Assembly: GCA_002390705.1 (NCBI GenBank)
Contig: DGQA01000002.1
Location: 85,791-149,790, forward strand
Direction of reading: 5' to 3'
Length of the DNA stretch: 64,000 nt
DNA from: Actinobacteria bacterium UBA4426
GTDB taxonomy: Bacteria > Actinomycetota > Actinomycetes > S36-B12
A model generated the notes under the pieces. It ran no database searches and had not been told where the DNA came from. It worked only from the letters and a program-made list of their open reading frames with translations. Position numbers and translations under genes: made by a program. This document shows positions 1 through 7,636 of the stretch, one piece after another. Position 1 is the first letter of the stretch. Every line of letters begins with the position of its first letter.

Positions 1-910
1 ACACTTCAGCCACCGGGCCAGACTCTCCAATTTCCCAAGAATCGTCAATAGCTCTGCTCGTATCAGTAATCCATTCGCTCCACGAACCTACATACATTCG
101 GGCCCCATCAAATCCAGCGTGCGCCATTCCGAGCACATTTTGAGCAGCGGTAATACCAGATCCGCAGTAAAACACCACGTCACTCGGATTTCTCTCACCA
201 ATGAGCGCTTGAAAGTGAGCTCGCAATTCTTCACTGGACCGCCAACTCATGCCATCTGGTGCACTATTTAATGCTCTGTCTGCCGCCTGAGACCCGGGAA
301 TGTGACCCTTGATCGCATCGTGCGAGGGGACTCCGTCACTCAGCGAGCGAGAATCAAAAATGAGGAGTTCCCCACTCTCGCTTTTCTCTTCAATCTCGGG
401 GAGGTGAATATACACATGATCGAGAAAATTTGGATCGTAGGCCGTGCGAGCAACCTGAGACGTCTCCGCGTCCAGCGGGAATCCTGCTGCCACCCACGCT
501 TGATATCCACCGTCGAGCAACGCGACCGACTCCAACCCCGCCCATCTGAGCATGGTCCACAAACGCGAAGCCGCCATGATTCCATTCATGTCATCATAAA
601 TAACAACCTGCGATAATTCGTCGATGCCCCAGTCGCGAATGGTTTGCGCAAATGTCGACTTCTCCGGCAATGGTCGCCGTCCGGTCACGCCAGGGATAAT
701 TGCACCTGCCATGTGCACCGCGACATCAGCCTGCCGGGCGCCCGGAAGATGTCCCTGACCAAAGTTAACCAGCGCTTGGTCTTCGGAATCGATGTCAAAT
801 CTTGCATCTAAAATCACAAGCCCTCGTCGGTGGATTATCGAGTGAAGATCCTCAGCGGAGATCAAAGTTCGATACGACGCACCTTGATGGGAATCTTGGT
901 GGCTAGTCAT
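1..910 (-). CDS. Sulfurtransferase (3-mercaptopyruvate/thiosulfate type), C-terminus cut by window edge
   Basis: Transfers sulfane sulfur from thiosulfate or 3-mercaptopyruvate to an acceptor such as cyanide or a thiol, in the cytoplasm. I translated the minus strand from the ATG at 910 and found an open frame of about 303 codons to the window edge. It has two rhodanese domains: an inactive one at the N-terminus (GHLPGARQ, YDDMNG) and a catalytic one with the active-site loop CGSGITAAQ near residue 255, followed by the conserved SWSEW. The CGSGxTA loop is characteristic of the mercaptopyruvate branch, but substrate choice cannot be fixed from sequence. The protein is nearly complete, since family members end shortly after SWSEW. 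It is the last of three genes on this strand, after an SDR and a hydroxyacyl-CoA dehydrogenase. Confidence 0.88.
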   Translation of the reverse strand, partial: MTSHQDSHQGASYRTLISAEDLHSIIHRRGLVILDARFDIDSEDQALVNFGQGHLPGARQADVAVHMAGAIIPGVTGRRPLPEKSTFAQTIRDWGIDELSQVVIYDDMNGIMAASRLWTMLRWAGLESVALLDGGYQAWVAAGFPLDAETSQVARTAYDPNFLDHVYIHLPEIEEKSESGELLIFDSRSLSDGVPSHDAIKGHIPGSQAADRALNSAPDGMSWRSSEELRAHFQALIGERNPSDVVFYCGSGITAAQNVLGMAHAGFDGARMYVGSWSEWITDTSRAIDDSWEIGESGPVAEV

Positions 911-964
911 GTGTTCTTCTCCTCGATCGGTTTTTCCACTTCACGCTGTTCACTACACACGACC

Positions 965-1936
965 CTAATCTCGACCCGGTGGTGGGCCGATTTCTTCACG
1001 CAACTTGGCTAAAGCCGCGTAAGCTCGGTTTCGATAAAGAGCAATTTCTTCTCGTTGCAACGTATCCATGCCGGTAAATCCGCCACCTGACTTCAGCCCA
1101 AGATTTCCACTCTTAACCCGCTCAACCAAAGACGCAGGAACCGCATATCTTTCTCCATATGCCTTACTTAAACTTTCATAAGCTCCAACGTAGACGTCGA
1201 GACCCGCCATATCGGCACCCGCAAAGGGACCGAAGAAAGGCAATCTGAATCCGAACGAATTTCTGACAACTTCATCGATTAATTCAGGCGTCGCCGATCC
1301 CTCGTCAACCATGCGCATGGATTCCTGGAAGAGAGCAAATTGAAGCCGGTTCGCAACAAAACCTGCAACGTCAGATACTCGGGTAGTGACCTTGCCAAGG
1401 CTCTGGAGCAGATGCTCGACACCAGCGGTAACCGATTCCGATGTTTGTTCTATGGGAATAACTTCCACGCATGGGACGAACGGGGCAGGGTTCATCCAGT
1501 GTGCGCCCAAGAAACGCTCAGGATTCACAACAAACTCAGCGAGAACACTAATGGGAATCGCCGAAGTGTTTGATGTGATGACGGTATCTACCCGTGCTAC
1601 TGCTGAAATTCGACCAAACACCTGTTCCTTGGCTGCCAAATTCTCTGACACAACTTCGGCAATGTAGTCCGCATCGGCCACGGCGTCCTCGATTGAATCG
1701 GCGGGAACAAGTCGATGCTCGATAAGATCAGCGCTTCCCAACTCAAAAAGCCCGTCCAGCTCATATGCCCTTGCTTCGTGGACTAAACGCACTTTAGCCG
1801 CGTGAGCTGTTTCCTTGTCGATATCGGCAATCGCACATTCGTAGCCGGCCAGGATGAAGCACTGAGCCATTCCCCCTCCCATGTAACCACTGCCAACGAT
1901 TACTATCTTCTTAATCGGCCTTTCGTGCACGTTCAA
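965..1936 (-). CDS. 3-hydroxyacyl-CoA dehydrogenase family protein
   Basis: NAD-dependent oxidation of a 3-hydroxyacyl-CoA or related 3-hydroxy acid. The 323-residue protein starts with a Rossmann motif GSGYMGGGMAQ at about residue 15 and an acidic residue (ADID) at the end of the second strand, which favours NAD over NADP. The segment VITSNTSAIPISVLAEF, the GAHWMNPAP motif containing the catalytic-type histidine, and the DVAGFVANRLQ interdomain helix are all typical of the family. The length suits the single-unit type (3-hydroxybutyryl-CoA, carnitine or L-gulonate dehydrogenases). It lies 15 nt after the SDR gene on the same strand, so the two may form an operon. The exact substrate is not determined. 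Confidence 0.85.
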   Translation of the reverse strand: MNVHERPIKKIVIVGSGYMGGGMAQCFILAGYECAIADIDKETAHAAKVRLVHEARAYELDGLFELGSADLIEHRLVPADSIEDAVADADYIAEVVSENLAAKEQVFGRISAVARVDTVITSNTSAIPISVLAEFVVNPERFLGAHWMNPAPFVPCVEVIPIEQTSESVTAGVEHLLQSLGKVTTRVSDVAGFVANRLQFALFQESMRMVDEGSATPELIDEVVRNSFGFRLPFFGPFAGADMAGLDVYVGAYESLSKAYGERYAVPASLVERVKSGNLGLKSGGGFTGMDTLQREEIALYRNRAYAALAKLREEIGPPPGRD

Positions 1937-1951
1937 CCCAATACCCTTCCT

Positions 1952-2692
1952 TTAATGAATTGTGTATCCGCCATCGATTGCTAATACATGCCCGGTAATC
2001 ATGCCAGCCTGCTCACTCATTAAAAAAGCCACAGCAGGTGCGACGTCGGTCGGTAGCCCCAACCTTCCTAAGGGGATGCGCGATGTCAGTTGCTCTTCCA
2101 TTCCTGGGCGACTTAAGGTAGCGGCGGTCAAGTCCGTCCAAATGAATGTAGGGGCGACGGCATTCACGCGAATGCCGTACTGACCCCATTCAAGCGCCAA
2201 GACACGAGTCATGTGCGCGACGGCCGCCTTACTGGCGCCGTACGCAACCCGCTCTTCAATAGCCACGGTGCCTGCCTGACTGCCAATATTGACGACGCTT
2301 CCGTGAATACCTTCAGCGACCCAATAACGGGCAAGTGCTTGTGTGACAAAAAAAGTCCCATTCACGTTTGTGTCCATAACACGCTGCCACGAGTCTTCAT
2401 CTACATCCAAGGCAGCCTGCGGCGCATTAATGCCTGCGTTGTTGCACAGAAGGTGAATAGGCCCCTCCTTGTCCCACAAAGATTTCACACCACTTTTTAG
2501 GGACTTGGAATCGCAGACATCCAGTACGACTGGAGCAGTTCCATATTTTGAAGCCATGAGTTCTGCGTCGTCCCGATTACGCGACGTGCCAAACACTCGC
2601 GCACCGCTAAAGTGCAGTTCATCCGCGATTGCGGCGCCGAGGCCACCCTGCGCCCCTGTTACCAGTGCGGTTTTCCCAGCGAGAGAGTACAT
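1952..2692 (-). CDS. SDR family oxidoreductase
   Basis: Short-chain dehydrogenase/reductase of 246 residues. Visible motifs are the cofactor loop TGAQGGLG (residues 12-19), the NNAG strand (about residue 88), a catalytic serine in NIGSQAG and the YGASK pair (tyrosine and lysine near residues 150-154). The typical C-terminus ITGHVLAIDGGY supports the tetrameric classical SDR fold. An arginine after the first strand region (TSRNRDD) suggests NADP(H) preference. The protein most resembles FabG-like or glucose-dehydrogenase-like SDRs, but the substrate is unknown. It begins the minus-strand run that continues into the hydroxyacyl-CoA dehydrogenase and the sulfurtransferase. Confidence 0.88.
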   Translation of the reverse strand: MYSLAGKTALVTGAQGGLGAAIADELHFSGARVFGTSRNRDDAELMASKYGTAPVVLDVCDSKSLKSGVKSLWDKEGPIHLLCNNAGINAPQAALDVDEDSWQRVMDTNVNGTFFVTQALARYWVAEGIHGSVVNIGSQAGTVAIEERVAYGASKAAVAHMTRVLALEWGQYGIRVNAVAPTFIWTDLTAATLSRPGMEEQLTSRIPLGRLGLPTDVAPAVAFLMSEQAGMITGHVLAIDGGYTIH

Positions 2693-2968
2693 GACTACTC
2701 GTTATCCGAGATTTTTCGCGGCACATTTCAATAGTAGACAGTTTTTTGACTTTCTGTCTTGCTAATGACCGTGAATCTTTTGCATACAGTCCAAGACAAG
2801 CTGTACTGCTGATCAGAAACGTGAAGGTTTCAGCCGAGATGATAAAGATCGGCGGTGGTGGCGAACCATAACCTTTTACCCTCTACGATTTTCTTCTCGC
2901 GCCGGCGTGTCCACAAGTCCGTTCAGAGCCGCTCTTTGCAGTTGCGCGCCACACAGCCGAAGTCGGCT

Positions 2969-3235
2969 CTAAACGCCAATTGCTTCGCGTACCAGAGTGA
3001 CCGTGTGACCGGCACCGTTGCGAACTTTGGTAGCAGCTTCTGTGGCCGTGGTGTAGCCATCTTTTGCAGCACTTTTTACTGCATCAATCGCAGTATTCAC
3101 GCCATCCATGTGTACAGCGCGCATGTTTAAAGTGGGCACGTCTACTTTCGGCAGGCTGATCTTTGGTAGATCGATCTTTGGCAGGTCGACCCCAAAGAGG
3201 TTGAATTTGCTTGATATGTTTCTCTCTTCAGACAT
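2969..3235 (-). CDS. Small MLDS/HbhA-like candidate surface or lipid-droplet protein
   Basis: An 88-residue protein directly after an XRE regulator. I chose the ATG at 3235 because AAAGAGG lies just upstream; longer in-frame starts overlap the regulator. Residues 10-37 hold a short repeat, LPKID-LPKIS-LPKVD-VPTLN, with alternating hydrophobic and charged positions. The rest (about 42-88) is an alanine- and threonine-rich stretch likely to form an amphipathic helix. In Mycobacterium and Rhodococcus the orthologous regulator (Rv0474, MldsR) sits before hbhA/mlds, which encodes a helical protein on lipid droplets or the cell surface. Position and the amphipathic C-terminus suggest a reduced counterpart, although direct sequence similarity to HbhA is weak. 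Confidence 0.6.
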   Translation of the reverse strand: MSEERNISSKFNLFGVDLPKIDLPKISLPKVDVPTLNMRAVHMDGVNTAIDAVKSAAKDGYTTATEAATKVRNGAGHTVTLVREAIGV

Positions 3236-3254
3236 GTGATCCTCTTTCATATTT

Positions 3255-3641
3255 CTACTCGTTTTCTTGGGTATGATTTCCAGTGTTCGACTGCGCGCTT
3301 GCGCCGTTTTCCGCTTGGAAGGCGGCATAGATCTGCAGCAGCGTGGTTCGCTGACGCTCGGTAAGAGTTCGGTCCGAAGCTATCGCTGTGGTGACGATTT
3401 CGTCCCCGGAGCGATCACTCAGGAATCCGGCTTGTACGTAAAGTGTTTCGGCGGAAATGCGGAGACCTTGGGCAATTCGATTGAGGATTTCAGCACTGGG
3501 CTTGCGCAATCCGCGTTCAACTTGGCTCAGATACGGATTCGAGACTTCGGCGGCTTTTGCAAGCTGGCGAAGGGACATCTGTGCTTGATCGCGTTGATCT
3601 CGGATAAAAGATCCGAGTCCACTGACATTTATTTTTGCCAT
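3255..3641 (-). CDS. XRE-family regulator, Rv0474/MldsR-like
   Basis: DNA-binding regulator of 128 residues. The start MAKINVSGLGSFIRDQR matches closely my recollection of the N-terminus of mycobacterial Rv0474, so I place the start at the ATG at 3641 and not five codons upstream. The helix-turn-helix spans about residues 9-62 and contains SLRQLAKAAEVSNPYLSQVE and GLRKPSAEIL. The C-terminal helix (about 90-128) resembles the region that lets the Rhodococcus orthologue associate with lipid droplets. The next gene encodes a small MLDS-like protein. Upstream is a 22-bp palindrome that overlaps the expected -35 position, consistent with autoregulation. A TACTGT -10-like box ends 4 nt before the start codon. 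Confidence 0.82.
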   Translation of the reverse strand: MAKINVSGLGSFIRDQRDQAQMSLRQLAKAAEVSNPYLSQVERGLRKPSAEILNRIAQGLRISAETLYVQAGFLSDRSGDEIVTTAIASDRTLTERQRTTLLQIYAAFQAENGASAQSNTGNHTQENE

Positions 3642-3670
3642 GCGCACAGTATGCACCCAAGTGCTTGCAA

Positions 3671-3692
3671 AAGCAAACGCTAGCGCTTGCTT
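3671..3692. promoter_or_regulatory. Palindromic operator candidate upstream of the XRE regulator
   Basis: A near-perfect 22-bp palindrome: AAGCAA, one base, the 8-bp palindrome CGCTAGCG, one base, TTGCTT. It sits 20-41 bp upstream of the TACTGT box on the minus strand, about where the -35 element and an autorepressor site would lie. Further AAGC/GCTT half-sites flank it on both sides (3664-3674, 3687-3700). The assignment to the neighbouring regulator is inference. Confidence 0.5.
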
Positions 3693-3721
3693 TCGCTAGC
3701 GGGGTTTGGGTAGACAACTGT

Positions 3722-3898
3722 TTAGTCAGGTTCGGCCGGGCCAAAACCCCCTCGAAACGGCGGATTCACGCTCAATATGAACGTCGCCTCACCCACTGCA
3801 ATCAACATCAGCGACCCCACGACCAATGCCACGACGCAGATCCCACCGAACAACGTCCAAGCGAACACCGAGACCCTGGTCAGGATCCCGGCGCGCAT
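3722..3898 (-). CDS. Possible 58-residue membrane protein
   Basis: A short open frame read by eye: ATG at 3898, TAA at 3722-3724. The predicted product starts MRAGILTRVSVFAW and has one long hydrophobic segment (residues 10-42) followed by a short Pro/Gly-rich tail. It lies between the asparaginase gene and the XRE regulator on the same strand, in a stretch of about 380 nt with no other convincing gene. No clear ribosome-binding site is visible, and I do not recognise a family. It could equally be chance. Confidence 0.3.
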   Translation of the reverse strand: MRAGILTRVSVFAWTLFGGICVVALVVGSLMLIAVGEATFILSVNPPFRGGFGPAEPD

Positions 3899-4023
3899 GG
3901 GGATCTAGCGCGGACCCGCCACGGACGGCAGGGATGAAAAACGTGCAAAGGAGATAGGCACGCCCACCCATAGTTGCACCTAAAAGGCCGATTGCACGCT
4001 TGAGCGCACTCACGTAAGCCAAG

Positions 4024-5010
4024 TCACGTAAGTGTGGGGTGAATGCTTCCCACTACTTTGCCACCGCCAAGGACCGGCTGTGCTGAGTAGGTGTGGACAA
4101 CCGACTCTGGAACACCCAGGTAAATGAGTAATCCAGCCATCGCGGCATTTCGCCCCTGCTCCGATCCGCCCTCAACTTTTAGAGCCATGGCTCGACCATC
4201 CGCAAAAGATCCGGTGTACACCCCAAAGGCACCATCTTTGGCAAGTAACCCCGGGATCGAAGACATGAAATGGGTGACATCACGCCGGGACCCACCCACA
4301 TATTCAGGGTACGCACGCATTGCGTCAGCCACTATTCGCTCTGGGGTGTCATCTTGTGCGGTCACTGCTGACTGGGCCAAACGAGCGAGTGCCGGAAGAG
4401 AGAGGGCATGGACCGGTGCGCCACACCCGTCGACACCCTCGAATGCAATACGTTCCCCGGACAATTCTTCGAGCTTTGCTTTCATGCCCACTTGTAGTGG
4501 ATGAACAGGTGAAAGGTAGTTTTCAATTTCCCAACCATTGATCACGCAGGTGGCCAACATTGCGGCATGCTTACCCGAGCAATTCATGTGAATCGGGGAG
4601 CGGTTTTCGCCGCGAGCCACGCAGGCATCGCGTTCAACCGGATCAAGTGGGAAGTCCTCAGGGGTCTGAAGCGCCGCGGGAGTTAAGTTCACGGTTGCCA
4701 AGATTTCCCGCACACCATCAAGGTGGAACTGCTCACCCGAATGCGAAGCCGCCGTCAGAGCCTGGAGATGTTGGGGCAAGTTCAAACCAGCCTGGGCCAT
4801 CGCGACCCCTTGGGAAATTTTGTTCGACGACCGAGGATAAAACTCTTGCGTAATACTGCCCCAACTACGGACAATGCTTCCGTCAGGGTCAATAACAACG
4901 GCATGGCCATAAAAGACGCCTTCGGTGTAACCATTTCGGGAATAGGCGGCTAGCGGCCGTGCGTTGTCCCTCGGGGGCTTGCCTCCCGCAGGTGCCGATT
5001 CACTGTGCAT
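4024..5010 (-). CDS. Asparaginase II family protein
   Basis: Predicted to hydrolyse L-asparagine to aspartate and ammonia in the cytoplasm. The 328-residue protein matches the actinobacterial/rhizobial asparaginase family, which is unrelated to EcAII-type enzymes. Recognisable segments are PLAAYSRNGYTEGVFYGHAV near the N-terminus, RSWGSITQEFYPRSSNKISQ, NCSGKHAAML in the middle, GVDGCGAP, and a C-terminal VLGGGKVVGSI. I chose the ATG at 5010 because a longer frame runs into the divergent dtd gene. Only 25 bp separate the two start codons, so the promoters overlap or transcripts are nearly leaderless. Confidence 0.85.
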   Translation of the reverse strand: MHSESAPAGGKPPRDNARPLAAYSRNGYTEGVFYGHAVVIDPDGSIVRSWGSITQEFYPRSSNKISQGVAMAQAGLNLPQHLQALTAASHSGEQFHLDGVREILATVNLTPAALQTPEDFPLDPVERDACVARGENRSPIHMNCSGKHAAMLATCVINGWEIENYLSPVHPLQVGMKAKLEELSGERIAFEGVDGCGAPVHALSLPALARLAQSAVTAQDDTPERIVADAMRAYPEYVGGSRRDVTHFMSSIPGLLAKDGAFGVYTGSFADGRAMALKVEGGSEQGRNAAMAGLLIYLGVPESVVHTYSAQPVLGGGKVVGSIHPTLT

Positions 5011-5035
5011 GGTCAGATCATGACACGCTAGGCGG

Positions 5036-5515
5036 ATGAGGGCGATAGTGCAGCGAACCATTGACGCAAATGTCTCGGTGAACCATCAGATAATCGGTGC
5101 CTTCGCCGGGCCTGGATTAGTTATCTTCGTGGGCGTTACCCACACAGATTCGGTATCCGTCGCGCACACACTGGCCGAGAAGATCTATGGTCTGCGCATT
5201 TTCGATCAGGAGTTTGTTTCCCAATTTGATCAGCTGTTCGTTCCACCGGGTTCCTCGCGCGAACTCAGCGCCGGCGAACTGGGGCTTCCCATGTTGGTCA
5301 TCAGCCAATTTACTCTTTACGCATCAACCAAGAAGGGTCGACGCCCGACGTGGGATCTCGCCGCACCACGTGAAGTGGCCGAGCCACTAGTTGAAGCGGT
5401 GGCACAAAAATTAAATGAATTAGGAACAGACGTTTCCCAAGGCAAGTTCGGCGCTGACATGGAGGTATCACTCACCAACGCTGGACCCATGACGCTAATT
5501 ATCGATGTTGACTAA
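5036..5515 (+). CDS. dtd: D-aminoacyl-tRNA deacylase
   Basis: Removes D-amino acids (and glycine mischarged on tRNA-Ala) from tRNA, a translation quality-control step. The 159-residue length is slightly above the usual 145-150. The catalytic region SQFTLYASTKKGRRPTW is visible around residues 90-106, including the SQFTL motif. The C-terminal motif reads NAGPMT where most relatives have NxGP(V/M)T, so the Gly-Pro cis-peptide element that enforces chirality is retained. The gene diverges from the asparaginase gene and converges tail to tail on ygfZ with no gap. Confidence 0.93.
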   Translation: MRAIVQRTIDANVSVNHQIIGAFAGPGLVIFVGVTHTDSVSVAHTLAEKIYGLRIFDQEFVSQFDQLFVPPGSSRELSAGELGLPMLVISQFTLYASTKKGRRPTWDLAAPREVAEPLVEAVAQKLNELGTDVSQGKFGADMEVSLTNAGPMTLIIDVD

Positions 5516-6562
5516 TCAACTGGCGGAGATAACAACTTCTTGATTAGCAGTAATTACATTACCGTCATGGATAACATGCAATGTTGCATCAGTGGGAGTC
5601 GACCGCTTAATCACCGCCGTTGCAATTGGGCCAAGCTCATAATGTCGAGCGGCAGTTCCAACAGAACCAACAACTTTCCCAGCTGCAGTCCGCACTTCAT
5701 CACCGTGCACGGGTAAGTCACTTTCGCTTCCGTCGAGGTGCAGCAAAACCAGTCGTCGCGGCGGCTTTCCGAGATTGTGAACCCGCGCGACCGTTTCTTG
5801 TCCGCGATAACAGCCTTTGCTCAGGTGTACTCCCGAACCAATCCAACCGAGTTCATGAGGCAACGTCTTGTGATCAGTTTCATGGGCCCACTGCGGCACA
5901 CCCGCAGCAACCCGGATTGCATTAAAAGCCCACGTACCAGCTCTATGAGGAAATTGGTCCAGGCGCTCCTGCAAGCTGTCCCTGGGCACAATCACCTGGC
6001 GACCCAGGAACAGTTCCGGCCGGGCAACAATATATTTATCGGCAGTTCCACCCCGATGGGTACCAGAATTGGTTGCCTCAATTCCAGCGAATTCTGCTGG
6101 TGTAAGCCAAGTCGGAATGCTCTCATCTACTTGACGGACCGGCTCCCACACAACCGCGTAATCTTTGCTGACCTCCGAGACCTCAACTCGCATCATGAAT
6201 CGCATCGAGTTCAGATAGTCGACCAGCCCAGCGGACGTATTGGGTGGAATGATTAGCCAGGTTGTCTCGCCGTCGTCTACTACATGCAGTTCATGTTCAA
6301 CGTGACCATGTGGGCTCAGGATCAGTGCGGTTTGGGAGACGCCCGGCTCAAGCCCTTCAAGATAAGCCGTAGTGAGACTGTGTAACCAAGTAAGCCGATC
6401 AACACCGGTCACCGTGATTACTCCCCAATGCGAGAGATCAACACTGGCCTCCCCCGCAAGCAGGATTCGCTGCTCACGGTGTGGGTCACCGAAATGCCAC
6501 GCGACCCCGAAATCAAGATCGGACTCAGGGGCGGGAATCGGCGTGATCCCCACTTCACCCAT
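5516..6562 (-). CDS. ygfZ: Folate-dependent YgfZ/GcvT-like protein
   Basis: Member of the YgfZ (IBA57-like) family, which supports iron-sulfur cluster proteins such as the tRNA-modifying MiaB using tetrahydrofolate. The signature KGCYRGQETVAR appears at about residue 245, containing the conserved cysteine. The N-terminal part (VDLSHWGVITVTGVDRLTWLHSL) is the GcvT-like folate-binding domain. The 348-residue length is normal for actinobacteria. The start is the ATG at 6562; it overlaps the end of the fur gene by 8 bp, indicating translational coupling. Confidence 0.9.
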   Translation of the reverse strand: MGEVGITPIPAPESDLDFGVAWHFGDPHREQRILLAGEASVDLSHWGVITVTGVDRLTWLHSLTTAYLEGLEPGVSQTALILSPHGHVEHELHVVDDGETTWLIIPPNTSAGLVDYLNSMRFMMRVEVSEVSKDYAVVWEPVRQVDESIPTWLTPAEFAGIEATNSGTHRGGTADKYIVARPELFLGRQVIVPRDSLQERLDQFPHRAGTWAFNAIRVAAGVPQWAHETDHKTLPHELGWIGSGVHLSKGCYRGQETVARVHNLGKPPRRLVLLHLDGSESDLPVHGDEVRTAAGKVVGSVGTAARHYELGPIATAVIKRSTPTDATLHVIHDGNVITANQEVVISAS

Positions 6563-6995
6563 GGTCTTTCACCTCCGAAACATTGGTACACGATCGACAT
6601 AAACCGGTGACCGCCATGTGGGTCATCTGGGCACTAAAGCCATAAGCGTCCTGCAAATCCAGCGAGAATTCCGCTGCCGCCGCCGCTGGAACACTTGTGA
6701 CTTCAGCGCATTCATCACAGACCAAGTGAATGTGCGGAGGCTGATCCTGCGAATGGTAAACGGGCGCGCCGTGTCCAATATGAGTGTGCGTGATCAGGCC
6801 GACGCTCTCGAGTACTTCTAATGTTCGATAAATGGTCGACAGATTCACACCCGATGCGGTTTCCTGAACCGAAGACAATATCTTTTCTGGGGTGCCATGC
6901 CCCAAGTGATTTACCGACTCCAAAACCAATTGCCGCTGCGGGGTGATGCGAAAGCCTTGTTCACGAAGCCGGTCTTCCCAAGGAATTAATGCCAT
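6555..6995 (-). CDS. Fur-family metal-responsive regulator
   Basis: Winged-helix repressor of 146 residues. The N-terminal DNA-binding domain contains FRITPQRQLVLESV and NLSTIYRTLEVLESVGLI (recognition helix). The dimerisation domain contains HIHLVCDEC and, near the C-terminus, CRSC, giving the CxxC pairs that hold the structural zinc. Sequence alone does not decide between Fur, Zur and PerR. The start is uncertain: I use the ATG at 6995; a TTG at 7004 has a better-placed AGAAGA and overlaps the upstream stop. The run nitrobindin-like protein, Fur, YgfZ is one tightly packed operon of heme, iron and Fe-S themes. Confidence 0.88.
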   Translation of the reverse strand: MALIPWEDRLREQGFRITPQRQLVLESVNHLGHGTPEKILSSVQETASGVNLSTIYRTLEVLESVGLITHTHIGHGAPVYHSQDQPPHIHLVCDECAEVTSVPAAAAAEFSLDLQDAYGFSAQMTHMAVTGLCRSCTNVSEVKDHG

Positions 6996-7000
6996 GACAA

Positions 7001-7522
7001 TCAAAGATCTTCTACTGCCGGTCGTAACTTTGCCGAGAGGTGGTTCTGCATCGGCTGCTCCATCGCGGCCATGTCAAAAGTCCACATAAGTTGGGAATCA
7101 AAAAGACCGTAAAGGCGTTCGCCTTGGGTATATGGTTTAGCGCTTTCTGTGCGAACCACGACGTCCGTTTTTAGACTCGCTCGCGCACTCGTAATTTTCG
7201 CATCGTCCAGCCCAAGAACTTCGGTCGTTCCAATATAGGTCTCAGAGAAACCCGTCGGATGAGCCACAACTAATTCAACATTATTGTCCGGTCGCGGTCG
7301 CCAATACCCGGATTCAGATGCGAGAGGCTTAATTCTTTCGCCAGCTTCGTCGAGCAGCCAACTGCGGGAAACATAGTGAAGAAATGGTCGTCCATCGCAC
7401 GAAAAAACGACTTCCTGCCCGAATCTAAAGTCATCAATGGTGGGGTAGGTTCCTAACCCAACCCCCACCCAACTTCCCATCAACCATGAAATTGGTATGA
7501 CCTCACTGGGAAGTGTATCCAT
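7001..7522 (-). CDS. Nitrobindin-like heme-binding beta-barrel protein (FABP/THAP4 family)
   Basis: A 173-residue member of the DUF1794 family, like mycobacterial Rv2717c. Characterised relatives are ten-stranded barrels that bind ferric heme and isomerise peroxynitrite to nitrate. The diagnostic loop WLMGSWVGVGLGTYPTI (residues 13-29, pattern GxWxGxGxGxYP) is present. The segment ESGYWRPRPDNNVELVVAHPTG matches the family core. A histidine near the C-terminus (MQNHLSAKL) is in the place of the proximal heme ligand. It lies directly upstream of and touches the Fur gene, fitting an iron/heme or nitrosative-stress role. Confidence 0.85.
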   Translation of the reverse strand: MDTLPSEVIPISWLMGSWVGVGLGTYPTIDDFRFGQEVVFSCDGRPFLHYVSRSWLLDEAGERIKPLASESGYWRPRPDNNVELVVAHPTGFSETYIGTTEVLGLDDAKITSARASLKTDVVVRTESAKPYTQGERLYGLFDSQLMWTFDMAAMEQPMQNHLSAKLRPAVEDL

Positions 7523-7525
7523 GGA

Positions 7526-7627
7526 TTAGACTCCGCCCTTGCAAAGTTTCGCGACCACAAAAAAAGAGAAGCACCCGACGGCTCCGATGGCACTAATCAG
7601 CAGTGACGTGTACACGACCTCTAACAT
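7526..7627 (-). CDS. Predicted 33-residue single-pass membrane peptide
   Basis: A micro-ORF between the alpha/beta hydrolase and the nitrobindin-like gene: ATG at 7627, TAA at 7526-7528. The product starts MLEVVYTSLLISAIGAVG, is almost entirely hydrophobic through residue 26, and ends in a short basic tail (AKLCKGGV), the usual pattern of a small N-out/C-in or anchored peptide. It fills the gap neatly: 9 nt from the hydrolase stop and 3 nt from the nitrobindin-like start, as expected for an operon member. No homologue is recognised. Confidence 0.5.
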   Translation of the reverse strand: MLEVVYTSLLISAIGAVGCFSFFVVAKLCKGGV

Positions 7628-7636
7628 GCGTTCACT

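Noticed and set aside
3635..3937. 100-codon plus-strand frame upstream of the XRE regulator
   Set aside because: Composition is Gln/Pro/His/Arg-rich without secondary-structure pattern, it covers the regulator's own promoter, and the opposite strand offers a better small membrane-protein frame.
4024..5061. Upstream start of the asparaginase at 5061
   Set aside because: It would overlap the divergent dtd coding sequence by 26 bp, and family similarity starts well after the ATG at 5010.
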